64,000 nt of DNA, from contig NZ_FOFB01000001.1 of NCBI RefSeq assembly GCF_900110645.1, forward strand, positions 186,001-250,000, in the 5' to 3' direction. Shown here piece after piece: positions 52,207 through 60,722 of this stretch. A model generated the notes under the pieces. It saw only the letters and a list, made by a program, of their open reading frames with translations. It was not told where the DNA came from and did not search any database. Source of the DNA: Neolewinella agarilytica (lineage in GTDB: Bacteria > Bacteroidota > Bacteroidia > Chitinophagales > Saprospiraceae). The position numbers were made by a program, and so were the translations under genes. How positions within the stretch are numbered: the stretch's first letter is position 1; each line of letters begins with the position of its first letter.

Positions 52207-55200
52207 TTAGAACGGGAATCCGGCAGCGAAAGCAATGCGGGCATCGTCGCTATCCGTAAAGTAAGTCAGACTAAGGATAGTAGCGCCCAGCGGAGCTATC
52301 CACACACCACCGCCATAACCGACATGCCAGGTGTCGCTGTCCTCTCCTTCCAGCCATACCCGGCCATAATCCATACCGAGGATGAAACCGCCAAGTGTAG
52401 GCGCTTCTCCCTTGCCAAAACTGAAGCCCATAAAGCGCAGGTCAATGTTATGGTAGAACATAGTATTTCCACGGTATCGATCTGCACGGGCGGCGCGGTA
52501 GTTCGTCCGGCCGCCCATGGCGGCTAGCTGATAATACTCCGGTGTCCCCTCGTTATGTTCAAAACCAACCCGGGTGGCCAGGTTGATGGCTTTCGTGATC
52601 ATACGGTAAACGCTTATTTGTCCACCAACACGAAAAGTGGAAAGGTCTTCTGACTTCAGGTTCCAGCTTTGCTGTGCGTACAAGTCGTATTTGAGACCAT
52701 TATCCGCCATCAGCGGGATCGCCAGGTTGTTGAAAGATAAATGTGCCAGCAGACCACCAAAGGGCTGTTTATCAAATACCCGGGCGGGGATGTTCTGGTC
52801 TGCATCACGAATCAGGGCGAAATCGGGTGTATCCTCATCCAGTTCGTAAGAATGGTAGAACGGACCGATGGAAAACGAGGTCCGGTCCCGCTTACCCCGG
52901 AAACGGATCAGCGGATAAATGGCTACCTCCTGCCGACGGGCCCGGTTGTACTCCAGTTCTTCGTCTTCTCCCACTCCGGGTATTTCATCTTCTTCTGGCT
53001 GACCGGGAGCGTCGTTACCTAGGCCAAAGAAGTTAGCTACGTAGCCCGGGCTGAAATAATGTGCTTCCGTTACCAGATCGATCCTGCGGCCCAGGAGGTG
53101 GTTTAACTCTCCGGTGTACCTGAACTGATAAAATTCGTTCGTACTGTAGCTCCCCAGCAGGGAGTGGCGGGCAGCGTAAGGGTCAGGCTTAAAGCCCTGA
53201 ATGGTCTTTGTAAATCCAGCCCCAAGGAAGAAGCCATCATCAACGTTAAAGCCCAGAGCAGGAATTGGCACCGTGTGATCCGGATAATACTCCTCAAAGT
53301 CGTATTGATTCAGTTCCGGATGTTTATTACTACGACGGTCCTTAATTTTTCCTTCGTTGCCCTTGAAATCCATTCCGGTTTTTTCGTCATATGCTCTGGC
53401 CTGAAGGTTGCCGTTGGCTTCAACTTCATCCCCGTCCGTACCGCCAATGAGCCGGAGCTTTATGGGACTTCTTTCTCCGTCAAGCACAAAGCGGTCATCC
53501 CCGTCGAGGCCATAAATAACCACTTCTCTGGTTTCGCCTTTATGGAACACCCGGTCGTAATACTTTTCGTCGGCCTTACCTTTTTTTGAGGCATCAAATA
53601 CCTTAACGTGGAGATCGCCGTTGGCCAGGCCCGTTGCCTTGACCACGTCGTCTTTTTCGGTAGCCAATACATTTACTTTTTCGGCCAGCACCTCGTAGTA
53701 GTCTCCCGCAAAATCCTCCAGCTGAGTAAGTCTTTCTTTCAGCTTTTCTCCAATCTTTTCCTGCTCGAGGCTGTAAGGGCGGACCTCTTTAGGGAAGCGT
53801 TGCATCGCCTCATCGATCAAGTCGTCCGTGATGGTCGACTGAATAGTGCGGGCCTCCGCCAGCATCTGCTCGCGGGTAAGCTGATTGAGGAAGACCCGGT
53901 CATTCCATTTACCGTTCAGGGCCCGCCAGCGGGCCTTATTGAGTTTACCGGTGAAGGGCCGCAACTTACGTGCTTCGGGCACGAAAATGCGCGCCGCACC
54001 AATGAGTGCGCCATCGAAGTTGGCATACACCTGATCCCGGTCACGCCCCACGGCTACGTAGCGCGTCCGGCCATCCTCCTCCTCGAAGGCGGCCCAGCGC
54101 CACTGATCACGGTGGCGATCCCAGTCCCCGATCCAAAGATCAAACAGTCGGGCCCGGGCGTAATTAGGCTGGTCAGCATAAGACTTCCAGCTACTGGTAA
54201 TTTCCTCGCGAGTAGAAGAGTTACCGATGATGTTTTTACTCCCTCCGAAAAAACGAGTACCACTCCAGTCTTCATCCGGCCGTTGCTCCAGCCAATACAT
54301 CTCACCACCGAAGTTGGTGTTGAACTGTCCTAAGGCTGGTTGCTTCGGGATGTAGTATAAGTAAGGGTCAGCCCCCAACAGGCCAAGCTTTTGCTGCATG
54401 GGAGGCAGCGTAAGTGGCGCAAAGGGGTGAATGGCCGTAAACTGATCCTTCGTCAGGTCTGCAGCAAAGGACTTCTCCAGCAGACTGGGTAGCAATTGTG
54501 CCGGGTTCTTACGGACGGATCTTACCTGGTACAGATGTCCGTCTCCTCCCTGAGTATGCAAACTCATGGTGGTTTGGCCACCGCCCCGACGATAAGGCTT
54601 AAGGCCGCCAAAGATGGTGTCTATCTTCAGCACGGGTACCTCTACCTGCGTAAAGTACAGCGGGCGGTAATGCTTACCGAAAGTCTTGGTGTAAAATCCG
54701 CTTTTATCCACTGCTTCTGTTCCATAGATGGCAGACTTCACAATCCGTTCATTCACCATTTCGGTTGGGGCTTCTTCAATACCCTCGTCCTGGCTTACGT
54801 GACGGTCCTCAATGATCCGCCGATAGAAAACTCTTTCTTCTTCACCCTCTTCATTGACCGTATAAAAACCATTATAAACCTCACCGCTGTCATAGAAATC
54901 AAGGCGACTGTAGCCAACTTCTCCGTAGATAAAGTTGGCATCGTTTCCCGGCCTTGCAGGCCCTCTGACACTACCCGTTCCAGCCGTAATTTTTATGTAC
55001 TCTCCCTCATGGGCAAGCATCATATTGTGTTCATGAGCACCGACAAAAATGACGTTTATCTCATCATCAATACCTGCTTTCACTTTATTAATAAACTGCT
55101 GATACTGGAGGTTGTGGACATCGTCCGGTCCACCGCCTACACTTTGAACACCGCGGATGATTGAACCGATAATGGGTAATGGAATATAGGCACCGGGAAT

Positions 55201-55953
55201 CACGTCCGCCAGGGGAAATAAATGCTGGCTGGCACTGTATTTACCACCCCGGTTACCGTTACTCTGCAGCGGGTGGTGCATCATTACGATTTTGACCTGA
55301 TCGCGGTAGCCTTTGATCTCATCCGCCAGGGCGAATAGCATGGCGTCACGGTTGCGGTAATCACAACCTTCACTGACCTCTTCATCGCGGCTCCAGTCGG
55401 CCATATACCAGGCAGTATTGATGCCGATGAGGCCCACTTTGTCGAAAATTTCGGTGTCATCAGGTCCGGAACAAGCATTGTTGGGCATGAACTTAACCTT
55501 CTTATCAATGTGGTCTTCGAAGTAGTCTTCCAGTCGGTTTAACCGACTGAATTTGGAGGCTTTGCCTAATTCGTTTTCGCCGGGGGTAAAAAATACTTTA
55601 CCGGGTACCTGCCCCAACATTTTGCCGATAGCGTCCAGGTGCGCTTTCTCGGCTTCTCCGTTTTTACGCAGACCATCAGGGCCGGTAATGTCACCAAGCA
55701 ACAGCAAAGAGCTATTCTTTTTACCCGGAGGCATAGCCCGCACTATGGCATCAAGAGTAGTAAGCCCGCGAGCATAATTATGGCCAAGATCACCAACCAT
55801 AAAGGTCGAATACTCTAAGGCTCCGGAAGGAGGTGTTTCGGCAGTGAAACCTTCTAATTCAGCTTCGTGTAGTTTATAGTCTGCACAGTGTGTAAGTAGA
55901 AGAAGCAAAGCCGATAAAAACAATAATCGGGATGGGTAGAGTGTACGCTTCAA
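52207..55953 (-). CDS. Metallophosphoesterase lipoprotein fused to BamA/TamA-type outer membrane barrel
   Basis: 1248 residues. Lipoprotein signal (LLLLTHCADY). Residues ~45-350 are a calcineurin-type phosphoesterase: MVGDLGHNYA, LLLLGDITGPDG, TPGENE in place of GNHE/D, MMHHPLQSNG, and the final GAHEHNM. A middle region (~480-830) of mixed alpha/beta structure contains WIGDWDRHRDQWRW. The last ~400 residues are a surface-antigen/Omp85-like barrel ending FAAGFPF. Such phosphoesterase-barrel fusions occur in Bacteroidota; the substrate is unknown. It leads the operon with the SdiA-regulated and HD-Pycsar genes. Confidence 0.86.
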   Translation of the reverse strand: MKRTLYPSRLLFLSALLLLLTHCADYKLHEAELEGFTAETPPSGALEYSTFMVGDLGHNYARGLTTLDAIVRAMPPGKKNSSLLLLGDITGPDGLRKNGEAEKAHLDAIGKMLGQVPGKVFFTPGENELGKASKFSRLNRLEDYFEDHIDKKVKFMPNNACSGPDDTEIFDKVGLIGINTAWYMADWSRDEEVSEGCDYRNRDAMLFALADEIKGYRDQVKIVMMHHPLQSNGNRGGKYSASQHLFPLADVIPGAYIPLPIIGSIIRGVQSVGGGPDDVHNLQYQQFINKVKAGIDDEINVIFVGAHEHNMMLAHEGEYIKITAGTGSVRGPARPGNDANFIYGEVGYSRLDFYDSGEVYNGFYTVNEEGEEERVFYRRIIEDRHVSQDEGIEEAPTEMVNERIVKSAIYGTEAVDKSGFYTKTFGKHYRPLYFTQVEVPVLKIDTIFGGLKPYRRGGGQTTMSLHTQGGDGHLYQVRSVRKNPAQLLPSLLEKSFAADLTKDQFTAIHPFAPLTLPPMQQKLGLLGADPYLYYIPKQPALGQFNTNFGGEMYWLEQRPDEDWSGTRFFGGSKNIIGNSSTREEITSSWKSYADQPNYARARLFDLWIGDWDRHRDQWRWAAFEEEDGRTRYVAVGRDRDQVYANFDGALIGAARIFVPEARKLRPFTGKLNKARWRALNGKWNDRVFLNQLTREQMLAEARTIQSTITDDLIDEAMQRFPKEVRPYSLEQEKIGEKLKERLTQLEDFAGDYYEVLAEKVNVLATEKDDVVKATGLANGDLHVKVFDASKKGKADEKYYDRVFHKGETREVVIYGLDGDDRFVLDGERSPIKLRLIGGTDGDEVEANGNLQARAYDEKTGMDFKGNEGKIKDRRSNKHPELNQYDFEEYYPDHTVPIPALGFNVDDGFFLGAGFTKTIQGFKPDPYAARHSLLGSYSTNEFYQFRYTGELNHLLGRRIDLVTEAHYFSPGYVANFFGLGNDAPGQPEEDEIPGVGEDEELEYNRARRQEVAIYPLIRFRGKRDRTSFSIGPFYHSYELDEDTPDFALIRDADQNIPARVFDKQPFGGLLAHLSFNNLAIPLMADNGLKYDLYAQQSWNLKSEDLSTFRVGGQISVYRMITKAINLATRVGFEHNEGTPEYYQLAAMGGRTNYRAARADRYRGNTMFYHNIDLRFMGFSFGKGEAPTLGGFILGMDYGRVWLEGEDSDTWHVGYGGGVWIAPLGATILSLTYFTDSDDARIAFAAGFPF

Positions 55954-56042
55954 GTCAATTGATGGTTAATGTCACAGTATAACCTGATAAGTAGTCCGTA
56001 AGTTCGTAAAACACATTCTGGCCATCCGGCCTGCTTTGTGTG

Positions 56043-56061
56043 GGCGCAGACGCAGGTGCAA
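56043..56061 (-). repeat. Bipartite motif TTGCACCTGCG-N3-GCGCC
   Basis: Exact 19-bp match on the minus strand, N3 = TCT, between the divergent phosphoesterase and DUF2891 genes. Confidence 0.85.
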
Positions 56062-56162
56062 GGGAGGTTATCGGACGGCAAAAAGAGGCCCTGGGCTTAG
56101 CTGAAAGCAAACGTACAATTCAGAACGTCGTTTTGCACGAACAGTGATTCGGGAGACATCAT

Positions 56163-56170
56163 TACCTTAG
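56163..56170 (+). promoter_or_regulatory. Putative -7 promoter element, leaderless type
   Basis: TACCTTAG, then AGCC, then the ATG of the DUF2891 lipoprotein gene. Confidence 0.5.
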
Positions 56171-56174
56171 AGCC

Positions 56175-57281
56175 ATGCGCCCACTATTACTTCTCGTCCT
56201 TTCATTGCTCCTTTACGCTTGCTCCGCACCTGCGGCCGCGCCTGAGGAAGACAGCCCCACGCCCATGAGCTCTCCTGCCCCGACCTTAACCCTGGCTGAT
56301 GCTAATAAGCTGGCGGAATTGCCCCTGGCCTGTATTCAACACGAATATCCCAATAAGCTTGGGCAAACCATTGGCGGTCCCAATGATCTGAGAGAGCCCT
56401 CCGCACTCCACCCCGCCTTTTACGGCTGCTTTGACTGGCACAGTGCGGTTCACGGCCATTGGTCTTTGGTGGCCCTGCTGCGCGATTTCCCTGACCTGGC
56501 CCGCGCCGCTGACGCCCGCCGCATGCTCACCGAAAACCTCAGCGCCGCCAACATTGCCGCAGAAGTAGCCTATTTCAACGGCCCCCAAAACAAGAGCTAC
56601 GAACGCACCTACGGCTGGGCCTGGCTGCTGAAGCTGGACGAAGAACTCGCTGCCTGGGACGATCCTCTGGCGCGTGAGCTACACGCTAATCTGCAACCAC
56701 TTACCCAACTGATTGTGGACCGTTATCTGGCTTTCCTGCCAAAACTGAATTATGCGATCCGAACCGGAGAACATCCCAATACGGCTTTTGGGCTCACCTT
56801 CGCGCGGGACTATGCCGTCGCCGCTAACCAGCAGGAGTTATTGGCACTCATCGATGAAACCGCCCGCCGCTTTTACCTGAAGGATCAGAATTGCCCCATC
56901 AGCTGGGAGCCCGGTGGGTTTGATTTCCTGAGCCCCTGCCTGGAAGAAGTCAACATCATGCGCCGGGTATTGCCCGCCGAAGAATTCCATCCCTGGCTGG
57001 CCGGCTTTCTGCCGGGTCTGGACCAGGCATCTTACACCCTCGCCGTCGGGGAGGTCTCTGACCGGACGGACGGCAAACTGGTCCACCTCGACGGGCTTAA
57101 CTTTAGCCGTGGCTGGGTGCTCTACGGTCTTGCCAGCCAATATCCTGACCAATACGGCCATCTGAAAAACCTCGCTAATCTGCACGTGAATTATTCCCTG
57201 CCTAACCTCGTCGGAGACGACTATGAAGGCGGGCACTGGTTGGGGAGTTTCGGGATTTATGCGTTGAAGGAAGTCAAGTAG
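56175..57281 (+). CDS. DUF2891 family lipoprotein
   Basis: A 368-residue lipoprotein (lipobox LLLYACS) with a short Ala/Pro linker and an all-helical DUF2891 domain. Family marks are the HPAFYGCFDWHSAVHGHW block near residue 75, RTYGWAWLLKL, GEHPNTAFGL, and GGFDFLSPCLEE near 250. The fold is expected to be an (alpha/alpha)6 toroid, as in glycan-acting enzymes, but the activity is unknown. An exact bipartite motif encodes its linker three residues after the lipid-anchored Cys. Confidence 0.88.
   Translation: MRPLLLLVLSLLLYACSAPAAAPEEDSPTPMSSPAPTLTLADANKLAELPLACIQHEYPNKLGQTIGGPNDLREPSALHPAFYGCFDWHSAVHGHWSLVALLRDFPDLARAADARRMLTENLSAANIAAEVAYFNGPQNKSYERTYGWAWLLKLDEELAAWDDPLARELHANLQPLTQLIVDRYLAFLPKLNYAIRTGEHPNTAFGLTFARDYAVAANQQELLALIDETARRFYLKDQNCPISWEPGGFDFLSPCLEEVNIMRRVLPAEEFHPWLAGFLPGLDQASYTLAVGEVSDRTDGKLVHLDGLNFSRGWVLYGLASQYPDQYGHLKNLANLHVNYSLPNLVGDDYEGGHWLGSFGIYALKEVK
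56226..56242 (+). repeat. Bipartite motif GCACCTGCG-N3-GCGCC (coding copy)
   Basis: Exact match, N3 = GCC. It encodes Ala-Pro-Ala-Ala-Ala-Pro right after the lipobox, only ~165 bp from the intergenic copy in the opposite orientation. Confidence 0.8.
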
Positions 57282-57282
57282 T

Positions 57283-57308
57283 CAGAGAGTCAAGCAGTCA
57301 AAGTATAG
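57283..57308 (+). repeat. AGTCAAR short array
   Basis: AGTCAGAG, AGTCAAGC, AGTCAAAG directly follow the DUF2891 stop. Same family as the pair near 49.8 and 50.0 kb. Confidence 0.55.
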
Positions 57309-57474
57309 CCACCGCATTCTGAAGGAGGGGAAGTGGTTCCGGGGAACGAGAACCTGGTAGTTGTGAAACCCGTACTTTGTCTAATTCATGTTTTGGGGCA
57401 TTGGCATCACCGGATGTCCCCACGCACTACCCCATACAAACCATTAATTCAATCATCTTCTATTCCTGATTATT

Positions 57475-58296
57475 ATGTATCAAAAACCAAATAAGCGGCT
57501 GCTGGGCCAAACCTGTATAGTTACCGGTGCCAGCTCCGGAATCGGCGCAGCCGTAGCCCAGGCAATCGGACAGGAAGGAGCCAACGTAGTGATAAACTAC
57601 CATACCCACGAAGACACGGCTAATGAAGTGGCAGAAAAGATCCGTTCCTTCCACCCTGACGCTAAGGCAATGATCTTTAAGGCCGATGTAAGTAAGGAAT
57701 CGGATGTAGAAGCTATGTTTGAGGCTACCATCAAAACTTTTGGGACGGTAGATATCCTGGTAGCTAACGCTGGTCTGCAACAAGATGCAGCTACTCACGA
57801 GATGACCCTGGACCAATGGCAGAAGGTGATCGACATTAACCTCACGGGGCAGTTTCTCTGCGCACGCTCCGCCATTCGGGAGTTTCTCCGGCGCGGACCG
57901 CGCCCTGAGGTCTCTTGTGCTCTTGGAAAGATTATTCATATGAGCAGTGTCCACGAGATTATTCCGTGGGGAGGACACGTAAACTACGCAGCATCAAAGG
58001 GTGGCATAAACATGCTGATGCAATCACTCGCACAAGAATATGGCCCCCAGAAAGTCAGGGTCAACAGCATTGGCCCGGGTGCTATCAAAACACCGATAAA
58101 CCTTTCTGCCCGGGATAGCCCGGAGAAAAGAGCAAAACTGATGGAGGTCATTCCCTATAAACGCATCGGTGTTCCATCGGATATCGGATCCGTTGCTGCC
58201 TGGTTAGCCTCTGATGAATCTGACTACATCACCGGAACTACAATCTTTGTTGATGGCGGGATGACGTGTTACCCTGGCTTTTCGGAGAATGGCTGA
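57475..58296 (+). CDS. SDR-family oxidoreductase (glucose 1-dehydrogenase-like)
   Basis: A 273-residue classical short-chain dehydrogenase. Cofactor motif TGASSGIG at residues ~17-24, NAG-type LVANAGLQQ, catalytic Ser in IHMSSVHE and Tyr/Lys in NYAASKGG, and the C-terminal YITGTTIFVDGGMTCYPG. The start Met is directly before YQKPNKRLLG. The likely activity is oxidation of a sugar or polyol with NAD(P). It is convergent with a second SDR-like gene. Confidence 0.9.
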   Translation: MYQKPNKRLLGQTCIVTGASSGIGAAVAQAIGQEGANVVINYHTHEDTANEVAEKIRSFHPDAKAMIFKADVSKESDVEAMFEATIKTFGTVDILVANAGLQQDAATHEMTLDQWQKVIDINLTGQFLCARSAIREFLRRGPRPEVSCALGKIIHMSSVHEIIPWGGHVNYAASKGGINMLMQSLAQEYGPQKVRVNSIGPGAIKTPINLSARDSPEKRAKLMEVIPYKRIGVPSDIGSVAAWLASDESDYITGTTIFVDGGMTCYPGFSENG

Positions 58297-58311
58297 CCGG
58301 CATCAGGAAGA

Positions 58312-58941
58312 TTAAACAACTTCTCTTATGGGAACATCACCTTTCAGGATTTCAAAAGTCTGGTTTGTCCTTACTCCCTCATCCAGTGCAGCAACTAAGG
58401 TTTTGGCCACGTCAGTTCTTGAAATGTTCCCGTCTCCATCAAGCTTCTCACCTAATTTAATTTTTCCGGTACCATCTTCATTGGTCAGCGATCCAGGTCG
58501 GACGATGACGTAGTTTAGATTACTTGCCCGGAGGTATTCATCGGCCTTATGCTTTGCCTCTAAGTAGTCTTCCAGTTCTCCTCCCTGGGCGGGGTTGTCA
58601 GCGCCCATTGAGCTCAGCATAATAAACTTTTCAACTCCGGCCTCCTTTGCTGCATCAGTCAGGTGCTTAGCTCCTTCCTGATCAACTTCTACGACCTTTT
58701 TCCCTCCGGAACCGGCCGCAAAAATAACCTTTTTGACGCCTGTTACTGCCTGACTCAGGTTGCCCGTCAGGTCTGCCAGGACCGTTTCGATATTCTCATT
58801 CTCGAACCGCTCTTTTTGTTCTTCTTTCCGAATCATGGCCACCGGCTCGTAAGTACCGGACTGTTTAAGCACATCGATAATAATTCGACCGGTGGTGCCG
58901 TTTGCACCGGCTACTAATACTTTTGATTTTACGTTATTCAT
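58312..58941 (-). CDS. NAD(P)-binding atypical SDR (YwnB/YhfK-like)
   Basis: A 209-residue protein with the atypical Rossmann motif VAGANGTTGRIIIDVL near the N-terminus, followed by VKKVIFAAGSGG, FIMLSSMGADNPAQGGELED and VIVRPGSLTNEDGTG. Proteins of this group bind NADP and are often linked to stress or flavin reduction, but the substrate is unknown. It has no Tyr-x-x-x-Lys in the classical place. Confidence 0.88.
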   Translation of the reverse strand: MNNVKSKVLVAGANGTTGRIIIDVLKQSGTYEPVAMIRKEEQKERFENENIETVLADLTGNLSQAVTGVKKVIFAAGSGGKKVVEVDQEGAKHLTDAAKEAGVEKFIMLSSMGADNPAQGGELEDYLEAKHKADEYLRASNLNYVIVRPGSLTNEDGTGKIKLGEKLDGDGNISRTDVAKTLVAALDEGVRTNQTFEILKGDVPIREVV

Positions 58942-59410
58942 TATGACTTTTTTATAGATTTCTAACTTTGTCTGAAATGAGACAACTTACTCCTTCTCCG
59001 GAGCGTGACCGTTAGCGTTCCGCCAGCGTATGTGGACAATTGGATAGCATTTACAGTAATACCGTTGCCACAATAGCCAGCGATAAAGCCATATCCCACT
59101 TTGCTTCAGGTAAAGATTCAATCACTTTAACTTCGGCTCATTTATCTCAGTCTAACTAACTTCCATAATTGTATAGCAGGTCCATTGTCCACAATGTTCG
59201 CTCCTATCATTAGAAACAAGCGGTCGCCATTTCCTCAAAAAACAAATTGGCTCCTCCATTTCCGATTGCGAGACAAGTGATAGCCTTGCCCTTCTTTAAT
59301 TACCCAATGCCCATACCTCACCAGCAAATATGACCTGCTGAAGGTGCCGCGGCCGTAATCGCCCTTCCAACTCTAAACTTAACAAAACCGGTAGCATTCT
59401 GACAGAGAAG
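58942..59410. other. Gene-free stretch with distant inverted repeat
   Basis: 470 bp without a credible gene. TGTGGACAAT (59031-59040) and ATTGTCCACA (59184-59193) are a perfect 10-bp inverted repeat 143 bp apart, and AATTGkATAGCA occurs in direct repeat just inside both arms. GGAGCG lies outside each arm. It may be a decayed mobile element or a regulatory region; nothing else was recognised. Confidence 0.4.
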
Positions 59411-60541
59411 CTATTCGAAAAGCATTGTTTCCACCTCTGTATCATACCCACCAATAACCCGTTCCACACGCCCTACCCCGTCGATCAATACAAAGGTTGG
59501 AAAGCCCGCTACTCTAAAGTTATCGTTCATCAGGCTTTCCTTACCGAAACTGGTAAACGGAAATTCCTTTTGCTTCAGGTAAGTCCGCAATTTGGTAGCA
59601 TTGTCCACCGGACTACTATAAAAGAGGTTAATCCCCTTTTTAACCGCAAATGACTTTTTCTTCATCTCGCGCATCGCCAATGCACAACCACTGCAGCCGA
59701 TGAAACCAAACATTACGACTGTCTTTTGTGCCGACTCTCCGTAAATCAATTTCTCTTCGCCCTCGATGCTGGTGTAATCTGCCCGGTAAAGTTGAGCTCC
59801 CGGGCGGATGAGGCCGGAATTCCGCTCTTTCTTGTCCTCAGCCCGGTTAACTTCCCGGTAGGCCAGTGATCCCGGTCGGTCAGAAGCCCCAAAGGCATGT
59901 TGATCATCTGAGAAGACATAATCGCTAAAAAAATAATCGATCAGTTGACTTGTGTCCCGCCCGACATGGGAAACAATCTGGATACGGTCTACCACCTTCT
60001 GCTTCGGGTCCAGATAATACACCCAGGAAGACACCTGACTTTTCGCCGGTGCTTCAGTTGAAACGAAGTAAGCATACTGGTTTTTACCCCCGATGATGGT
60101 GTCCACCGAGCGATCTATTGCTGCCACTTCAGGTAAGGCTTTAGGATCCGCACGAAAACACAGTTTGCTCGTAAAGTAGTCAGTTCTGGTGGCTATTTCA
60201 GTGGCGGATACCCGGACGACCTTTCGTTTGACGTGATCAATTTTCAACTCATCCTGCCCATCATAGAGTAGGTCCGTATTCCCTCCTGTCACATGGTAAC
60301 CAAAGCCCTGCTGACTCTCCGGCAACCAGGAGTAGGTAACCTCCATGGATTCTTCGTAAGTGGAGGAAGCAAAGCGATTGTCCCAGAAAGACCTAAAGCG
60401 GTATTGGTGGGTGGGAGTGGTCAGCATCTTGCTGCGGGTTTCTTCTAATACGGAAAGTGCATCAGAATCGCCGCCAGTGACATTGGGGGCTTCGCAGGTC
60501 GTCAACAACAAAAGCGTTATGCCGAGAAGTGTATATTTCAT
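59411..60541 (-). CDS. Redoxin/thioredoxin-like lipoprotein
   Basis: A 376-residue lipoprotein (LLGITLLLLTTCEAP). Residues ~30-225 form a beta-rich domain resembling outer-membrane lipoprotein carriers (YEESMEVTYSWLPESQQGFG ...), as found in DUF4412-like or LolA-like proteins. Residues ~265-376 are a TlpA-type thioredoxin fold with CxxC in GFIGCSGCALAM and cis-Pro in GFPTFVLIDGVG. It probably acts in periplasmic thiol redox. The fused N-terminal domain was not assigned with confidence. Confidence 0.82.
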   Translation of the reverse strand: MKYTLLGITLLLLTTCEAPNVTGGDSDALSVLEETRSKMLTTPTHQYRFRSFWDNRFASSTYEESMEVTYSWLPESQQGFGYHVTGGNTDLLYDGQDELKIDHVKRKVVRVSATEIATRTDYFTSKLCFRADPKALPEVAAIDRSVDTIIGGKNQYAYFVSTEAPAKSQVSSWVYYLDPKQKVVDRIQIVSHVGRDTSQLIDYFFSDYVFSDDQHAFGASDRPGSLAYREVNRAEDKKERNSGLIRPGAQLYRADYTSIEGEEKLIYGESAQKTVVMFGFIGCSGCALAMREMKKKSFAVKKGINLFYSSPVDNATKLRTYLKQKEFPFTSFGKESLMNDNFRVAGFPTFVLIDGVGRVERVIGGYDTEVETMLFE

Positions 60542-60606
60542 TTGTAATAATTGGAGGGGGCTAAGCTAGTGTAGTACCACCAAAGTATTCAGTATTAAAT
60601 ACAAGA

Positions 60607-60639
60607 ACGCTCCATGGCCGTTAAACGGTCATGGAGCGT
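60607..60639 (-). terminator. Terminator of the DEAD-box helicase gene
   Basis: ACGCTCCATG / CATGGAGCGT (10 bp) with an inner CCGT-TAA-ACGG stem, 84 bp downstream of the helicase stop. On the minus strand it is followed by T-rich sequence (TTCTTGTATTT). Confidence 0.6.
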
Positions 60640-60722
60640 CTGGGCAGCGACTAATTTAAGCTGTTCACCTTCCCGGGAACTTGCTGCCAACACTAATTAC
60701 TGAGCATGAGGAATTAATTCCC

